Positions 5,570 to 9,578 of a DNA stretch of 9,578 nucleotides are shown piece by piece. The stretch lies in assembly GCA_031411235.1 (NCBI GenBank), contig JANOAR010000024.1, forward strand, positions 1 through 9,578, in the 5' to 3' direction. Made by a program: the position numbers and the translations under genes. The notes beneath the pieces were generated by a model. The model had not been told where the DNA came from and ran no database searches. It saw only the letters and a program-made list of their open reading frames with translations. Position 1 is the stretch's first letter; the number at the start of each line of letters is the position of its first letter. This DNA is from JANOAR01 sp031411235. GTDB taxonomy: Bacteria; Verrucomicrobiota; Verrucomicrobiia; Verrucomicrobiales; Verrucomicrobiaceae.

Positions 5570-6217
5570 ATGAAAACAGCATCACGTAATATTGTCAGCA
5601 GCATCTTGCTCGGAATGGTCACTCTGCTAGGCAGCGCATCGTGGACTCCCATTCTGGCCCAGGCACCCCTACCGGACATGATCGACCAGAAGGACAACGC
5701 TGGCTGGGGCACGTTCGTCTCTTTCAAGAACGGCGCGCTGATCCTCAAGGGCAGTGCAGGTGCCTTAGGCTGGGCTAGCGTCCCCGAGACAACTCAGGTC
5801 TTTCATTGGGACACCGCCGCTCGCGACTACAAACCCGCAAGCCCTGCCGAAGCCTTGACGAAAGTCGAGGTTGGAACCTGGGTCTTCGTGGCCGCAAACA
5901 AGGCTTTCATCCGCTTGGGTGTTGTGAAAGAGGGCCACGTCACTGGCACCTTTGTCTCCTTTAAAGACAACGTGACGCTGCTGCTCGGGAAAGACCTCCC
6001 CGTGAGCAACTTCACCAAGAAATACGGCAACCAGCTTAAATTCCCCAAATTTGCCGAGAATCTCCCCGTGTTCGAAAGCATTGATGGCGGTGAATACACG
6101 CTGGCAGGCACTCCCTCAGCGACTTTGCCCAAGCTCAAAGAAGGCACGCTCGTCACCGTTTACTTTGGACCGGCAGACGGCAGCTTCATCCGCGTGGAGA
6201 TCGGTGTGAAGAGGTAA
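5570..6217 (+). CDS. Exported protein of unknown function, two internal repeats (paralog 1)
   Basis: This is a 215-residue protein with an N-terminal signal peptide: MKTASRN, a hydrophobic stretch to about residue 22, and a likely cleavage after LAQA (residue 32). The mature part is two copies of one domain. Copy 1 (about 47-120) runs GTFVSFKNGALILKG ... GTWVFVAANKAFIRLGVVK. Copy 2 (about 126-214) runs GTFVSFKDNVTLLLG ... GTLVTVYFGPADGSFIRVEIG. Each looks all-beta, opening with a GTFVSFK strand and closing with a glycine-turn strand pair. I know no named family for it. The start at 5570 was chosen over the upstream in-frame ATG at 5462 because it begins the signal peptide and aligns with the next gene. 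That paralog follows after 22 bp, so the pair is probably one operon. It likely acts in the periplasm or outside the cell. Confidence 0.75.
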   Translation: MKTASRNIVSSILLGMVTLLGSASWTPILAQAPLPDMIDQKDNAGWGTFVSFKNGALILKGSAGALGWASVPETTQVFHWDTAARDYKPASPAEALTKVEVGTWVFVAANKAFIRLGVVKEGHVTGTFVSFKDNVTLLLGKDLPVSNFTKKYGNQLKFPKFAENLPVFESIDGGEYTLAGTPSATLPKLKEGTLVTVYFGPADGSFIRVEIGVKR

Positions 6218-6239
6218 CCCCGCTCCGTAATCAACCACC

Positions 6240-6887
6240 ATGCATCTTATGAAACACGCCTCCCGTCACCTCATCATCACCTGTGGCCTCATGTTGGGCA
6301 TGGCCGTCATGTCATGCGCACGCGTTGCAGCTCAAGCCCCGGCAGCGGACAGTGCCGACCAGAAAGACAAGATGGGCTATGGCAAATTCGTGTCATTCAA
6401 AGACGGCACGCTGACGCTCAAGGGCAATTACAGCGGGTTGGTATGGAAGGACATTCCTGCGAAGACCCCGGTCGTTCATTGGGATGATGCCGCCGCCAAG
6501 TATGTGCCGTCAGGCACCGCTGAAGTCTTGAGCAAGGTGGAAGCTGGAACCTGGATCATCGTTGGCGGAAACAAGGCGCTCGTCCGCGTCGGCGCGAGGA
6601 AGGGCAGCACGACTGGCACCTTCATCTCGTTCAAGAATGAGCGGCTGCTGATGCTCGGCAAAGACCTCGGCCCGGCCTACACCAAGAAATACGGCAACCA
6701 GCTTCACATGAACAAGTTTGCCAATGACGTGCCTGTCTATGAAAGCATCGACGGCGGCGACTTCGAGTTTGTCGGCAACCCCGCCGAGGTGCTGCCCAAG
6801 GTCAAGGAAGGTGCCATCATCACCATCCACGGTGCGGGAGACGATAACATCACCCGTATTGATCTAGGTGTGCCGACGAAAAAGTAA
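6240..6887 (+). CDS. Exported protein of unknown function, two internal repeats (paralog 2)
   Basis: This is the tandem paralog of the preceding gene, about half identical over the mature part. Strong matches include DQKD, FVSFK, KKYGNQL and (F/Y)ESIDGG. It has the same two-copy layout: copy 1 at about 48-121 (GKFVSFKDGTLTLKG ...) and copy 2 at about 126-212 (GTFISFKNERLLMLG ...). A signal peptide covers about the first 33 residues, ending in VAAQA. The VMSC within it resembles a weak lipobox, so lipidation is a less likely alternative. The in-frame ATG at 6249 may be the true start, because MKHASRH then aligns with MKTASRN of the first gene. Neither start has a ribosome binding site. The function is unknown; a shared envelope or extracellular role with its neighbour is the simplest reading. 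Confidence 0.75.
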   Translation: MHLMKHASRHLIITCGLMLGMAVMSCARVAAQAPAADSADQKDKMGYGKFVSFKDGTLTLKGNYSGLVWKDIPAKTPVVHWDDAAAKYVPSGTAEVLSKVEAGTWIIVGGNKALVRVGARKGSTTGTFISFKNERLLMLGKDLGPAYTKKYGNQLHMNKFANDVPVYESIDGGDFEFVGNPAEVLPKVKEGAIITIHGAGDDNITRIDLGVPTKK

Positions 6888-7109
6888 GTCTTGTGGCCGT
6901 GAACTCAGTTCGACTGCGGCGGTGCCGAGTGGATGGCGTCTATACGTTCATTGAGGATTACCTAGATGTGCGCTGGCTGCTCCCATGGTCATCCTTTTTT
7001 TCGCGATCGGTGCGTGCCAGGAATGCAAAACGAGCAGTGAGTCGTTTAAAATGGTCTGCGCGCCAGAAGCTGGGTTTCACACCAACTCAAACGAGATAAG
7101 ATTATCGCG
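6888..7109. promoter_or_regulatory. Intergenic region with two small palindromes
   Basis: This 222-bp gap separates the paralog pair from the large secreted protein. It contains GAACTCAGTTC (6901-6911), a perfect 5-bp inverted repeat around one base. Directly before the ATG at 7110 is CGAGATAAGATTATCGCG (7092-7109), where GATAA/TTATC is perfect. Either could be an operator or RNA hairpin. I found no firm promoter hexamers. A 68-codon frame starting with GTG at 6893 has no family-like features and was not called. Confidence 0.2.
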
Positions 7110-7188
7110 ATGAATCTTAATCTGACCCTCCTCGGCACGTTCATGCTCACTGCCGCGATGTGCGCAGCGGACTCCGTCGTCGTTAATG
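7098..7188 (+). repeat. Direct repeat, copy 1 (start region of nucleoside-hydrolase-like gene)
   Basis: This start region, including 12 bases before the ATG, matches 9488-9578 at 77 of 91 aligned positions without gaps. AAGATTATCGCG here corresponds to AAGTTAATCGCG there. The repeat marks a tandem gene duplication rather than a mobile element. Confidence 0.8.
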
Positions 7189-9479
7189 CAGGCAACGCGC
7201 CTAGCGGCAAGGTGAGTGAGACCGTTCAGCCGCAGCTGAATGTCATTTTCGACACGGACATGGGTGCCGACTGCGATGACGTGGGCGCGCTGTTTATTCT
7301 GCACGGGGCGATCGAGCGCGGTGAGGTTAAACTACTCGCCGCCATGGGATGCACTTCATCAGATTTCATCGCGCCTTGTATCGACGCGGTGAACACTTGG
7401 TTTGGCCGCCCCGAGATCCCGGTGGGCACACTTAAAGACGCCGGACTTCTTCCCCATCCGGGTTACTCAGACGAAATCGCCACGAAGTTTCCGCATCGCT
7501 TTCCCAGCAGCAAAGACTACCCGGATGCGGTGACGTTATACCGTGAGGTATTGGCAAAACAGCCCGATGGCAGCGTTGTGATTGTAGCGGTCGGTCCACT
7601 GCGCAATATAGCCAACCTGCTCAAGTCCAGCGCCGATGCAGCCAGCCCTCTTGATGGTTCCGCGCTTGTCGCGAAGAAGGTAAAGCGGCTTGATGTCATG
7701 GGCGGGAAATATCCGCCTGACGCGAGCCGGAACGCGAAAGACGGCGAGTTTAACTTCATGCAAGACCCGGCATCCACGGCGTTGGTCTGCTCCACCTGGC
7801 CGACCCCCGTTCTCTTCAATGGGGAAGGCGGCTCAACCTGCTCCGGTCGCCGCGTCACTTATGAGATGCCCGAGCACAATCCGCTGACGGTTGCTTACAA
7901 GCACTCCGCCTCGTCGGGTTTCGCGGGTGATCGCTTGAGTTGGGATCCCGTTTCATGTCTCGTAGCCATTCGCGGAGCCGCACCATGGTATAAGGTCATC
8001 ACCGGTGGGACTAACGTCGCCGATCCTTTGACCGGGGTGAATGTCTGGCAGTCGGGCGCAGATCGTGGACACTCTTATCTGGTGTTGGATCAGAAACGGC
8101 CGAAGAGCGATGTCGAGACTGCTCTCGAGGATCTGATGGTGGCGGGCAAGCCACGGCCAGCCAACCTCACTTTTGATACCGTCTATTATGCCCACGCGGG
8201 CATGGGCAGGATCACCAGCGCTGGCGAGCGCGACAAAAAGGGCGCCTGGCTGGATAAGAAGCCATCCACTTGGATTCAACATCAGCATGCCGATGGCCGT
8301 AAATACTTGGTGACTTCTTATGTGGTTGTCGCTGCGGACAATCAGCGCCTGCCACGCACGGTGGAGTTGGTTGCGTCCAATGATGGCGGGGTGACTTGGA
8401 CCACGCTGGATCTGCAAAATGCACCGGGATTCACCGAGCAGACACAGCGCCGCGAGTTCACCATCGCGAAGCCAGCCAAGTGGAACATTTACCGGCTCAA
8501 TGTGACGGCAGCCAATGAGAATGAAGGCATTCAGATTTCCACGATCGAACTCAACGAGGCGATCCACTGCCGGCCAAAGGTAGCCGTCACTAGCGTGACT
8601 CTCGACCACCAAGCACTCACGCTTCCTGTCAATGGTCGGGCGACGCTCAATGCGACCATCGCACCCCGTGACACTTTCGAGCGCGAAGTAGTCTGGAACA
8701 GCAGTGATCCGGCCGTGGCCGAGGTGCGGCGCATCGGCGAGCAAATCGCCATGGTCGTCGGCAAGCAGCTCGGGACATGCACCATTACCGCGACCCTCGG
8801 CACCGTGCGGCAGACCAGCATGGTGACCGTGACTCCTTCCTCGCTGCCGCCCGGCTGGAGCTACGATGAACTCAACACACCGCCCATTCCCGGCGCGGTT
8901 TCTGTGGCCGAAGGGAAGTTCACCCTCACGGGGAGCGGACACGCGATGACCGCGTTTTGGCAGCGAGTCAAAGACCAAGGTGTCTTTGTCAGCAAGCCCG
9001 TCACCGGCGACGTGGTAATCTCCGCTCGGCTGACAAGTCTGGCCCCCAACGTCGGCGGCCCCAATGCCTATCCCAATGACAATCGCCCAGCGACAGCTTC
9101 GGGGGTGATGATCCGGGAATCGCTCACCGAACCATGCAGTCGCTATGTGCTGGTCCAGGTGGAGGCGTCAGGAAATCTCGTCTGCCGGTGGCGGGACAAA
9201 TCCGGCGATCAGGACGGCGGAAAAAAGAAGGAACTGGGCAAGGCAACTCTGCCGATCCACCTCAAGCTCGTCCAGAAAGGTGGAGAGATTCAAATCTTCA
9301 CCTCGACCGATGGTCAGAACTGGGGCGAGTCGCTGATGTCACATACTGCCGCCTTCGACGAAAAAGGCCGGGTCGGCCTCTTCGTCTGCTCTGGCAATCC
9401 CATGGCGTCCACCACGACTGAGTTTGATTCGGTAAAAATCAACCAAGATGCCGCCGCGCCGCTCCTCCACTCAAACTAA
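7110..9479 (+). CDS. Secreted nucleoside-hydrolase-like multidomain protein
   Basis: This 789-residue protein has four parts after a signal peptide (about 1-20). (1) Residues 42-340 are an inosine/uridine-type nucleoside hydrolase fold. The calcium-binding segment is DTDMGADCDDVGAL (48-61), followed by MGGKYPP (197-203) and DGEFNFMQDP (211-220), equivalent to the family EFN-x-x-x-DP. At the late catalytic site the usual His-Asp pair reads Trp278-Asp279 (SWDP). (2) Residues about 355-485 resemble a discoidin-like beta-sandwich (VELVASNDGGVTW). (3) Residues about 490-575 are an Ig-like group 2 (Big_2) domain. (4) Residues about 580-778 are a concanavalin-like domain of DUF1349 type. Family members cleave N-glycosidic bonds; the sandwich and Ig modules suggest binding to a polymer or surface. 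The true substrate is unknown. A tandem copy starts 20 bp downstream. Confidence 0.8.
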   Translation: MNLNLTLLGTFMLTAAMCAADSVVVNAGNAPSGKVSETVQPQLNVIFDTDMGADCDDVGALFILHGAIERGEVKLLAAMGCTSSDFIAPCIDAVNTWFGRPEIPVGTLKDAGLLPHPGYSDEIATKFPHRFPSSKDYPDAVTLYREVLAKQPDGSVVIVAVGPLRNIANLLKSSADAASPLDGSALVAKKVKRLDVMGGKYPPDASRNAKDGEFNFMQDPASTALVCSTWPTPVLFNGEGGSTCSGRRVTYEMPEHNPLTVAYKHSASSGFAGDRLSWDPVSCLVAIRGAAPWYKVITGGTNVADPLTGVNVWQSGADRGHSYLVLDQKRPKSDVETALEDLMVAGKPRPANLTFDTVYYAHAGMGRITSAGERDKKGAWLDKKPSTWIQHQHADGRKYLVTSYVVVAADNQRLPRTVELVASNDGGVTWTTLDLQNAPGFTEQTQRREFTIAKPAKWNIYRLNVTAANENEGIQISTIELNEAIHCRPKVAVTSVTLDHQALTLPVNGRATLNATIAPRDTFEREVVWNSSDPAVAEVRRIGEQIAMVVGKQLGTCTITATLGTVRQTSMVTVTPSSLPPGWSYDELNTPPIPGAVSVAEGKFTLTGSGHAMTAFWQRVKDQGVFVSKPVTGDVVISARLTSLAPNVGGPNAYPNDNRPATASGVMIRESLTEPCSRYVLVQVEASGNLVCRWRDKSGDQDGGKKKELGKATLPIHLKLVQKGGEIQIFTSTDGQNWGESLMSHTAAFDEKGRVGLFVCSGNPMASTTTEFDSVKINQDAAAPLLHSN

Positions 9480-9487
9480 GACAAGCC

Positions 9488-9578
9488 AAGTTAATCGCGA
9501 TGAAATTCAATCCGACCCTCCTCTGCACGTTCATACTCACTGCCGCGATGTTCGCAGCGGAACCCGTCGTCTTCAACG
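9488..9578 (+). repeat. Direct repeat, copy 2 (start of the downstream paralog)
   Basis: This is the second copy of the start region seen at 7098-7188, about 85 percent identical and cut by the window end. The identity includes the bases before the ATG, so the copied unit contained at least part of the translation start region. Confidence 0.8.
9500..9578 (+). CDS. Paralog of the upstream nucleoside-hydrolase-like protein, 5' fragment
   Basis: The ATG at 9500 opens a frame that runs off the window after 26 codons. It begins MKFNPTLLCTFILTAAMFAA and continues EPVVFN. The upstream gene begins MNLNLTLLGTFMLTAAMCAA and continues DSVVVN. The hydrophobic stretch is a signal peptide, so the product should be exported. 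The gap to the upstream stop is 20 bp, implying co-transcription. Only the signal region is visible, so the catalytic domain is inferred from the paralogy. The nucleotide match of 67 of 79 within the coding part suggests a fairly recent duplication or conversion of this segment. Confidence 0.75.
   Translation, partial: MKFNPTLLCTFILTAAMFAAEPVVFN

Noticed and set aside
6893..7099. A 68-codon plus-strand frame between the paralog pair and the large secreted protein
   Set aside because: It has a GTG start, no ribosome binding site, Arg-rich composition and no recognisable family; more likely an intergenic chance frame.
7953..8978. 341-codon minus-strand open frame inside the nucleoside-hydrolase-like gene
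   Set aside because: It is His/Arg/Asp-rich and antisense to recognisable domains on the plus strand, typical of a shadow frame.

Overview
The window looks like a chromosomal piece of a moderately GC-rich, Gram-negative-type bacterium, most likely of the Verrucomicrobiota or a near relative in the PVC group. This is inference from gene style, not from a marker gene: an argC-argJ pair followed by a SelL-like thioredoxin-fold protein, secreted multidomain proteins joining a nucleoside-hydrolase-like domain to Ig-like and concanavalin-like modules, an outer-membrane lipoprotein with an LptA/OstA-like domain, and start codons that mostly lack a Shine-Dalgarno sequence. No rRNA, tRNA or CRISPR array was seen.

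Layout. Bases 1-93 (minus) hold the first 31 codons of a transposase resembling the ISL3 family, cut by the window edge. Bases 94-486 have no convincing gene but are rich in hairpins and end in a plus-strand intrinsic terminator at 440-461, so a structured RNA or repeat element may lie here. A lipoprotein gene (487-1173, minus) diverges from a tight plus-strand cluster: argC (1444-2493), argJ (2506-3792) and a SelL/PRXL2-type redox protein (3815-4345). ArgC and ArgJ carry out consecutive or recycling steps of the acetylated arginine pathway; the redox gene probably only shares the transcript.

Bases 4381-4695 form a degenerate tandem array of 21-bp units, about 15 in strict register with no indels. 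It runs into the 3' end of a minus-strand gene (4612-5103) for a small protein with a coiled-coil-like N-terminus and a probable winged-helix domain, so the last heptads of that protein are array units. This is the most unusual structure in the window. Next comes a gene-poor stretch, 5104-5569, with an imperfect inverted-repeat element (5243-5452).

The right half is a secreted-protein region marked by duplication. Two adjacent paralogous exported proteins (5570-6217 and 6240-6887) are each built from two copies of a domain of about 75-90 residues that I do not recognise. They are followed by a 789-residue secreted nucleoside-hydrolase-like protein (7110-9479). Only 20 bp after its stop codon, a near-copy of its own start begins at 9500 and is cut by the window end, so this gene too is tandemly duplicated.
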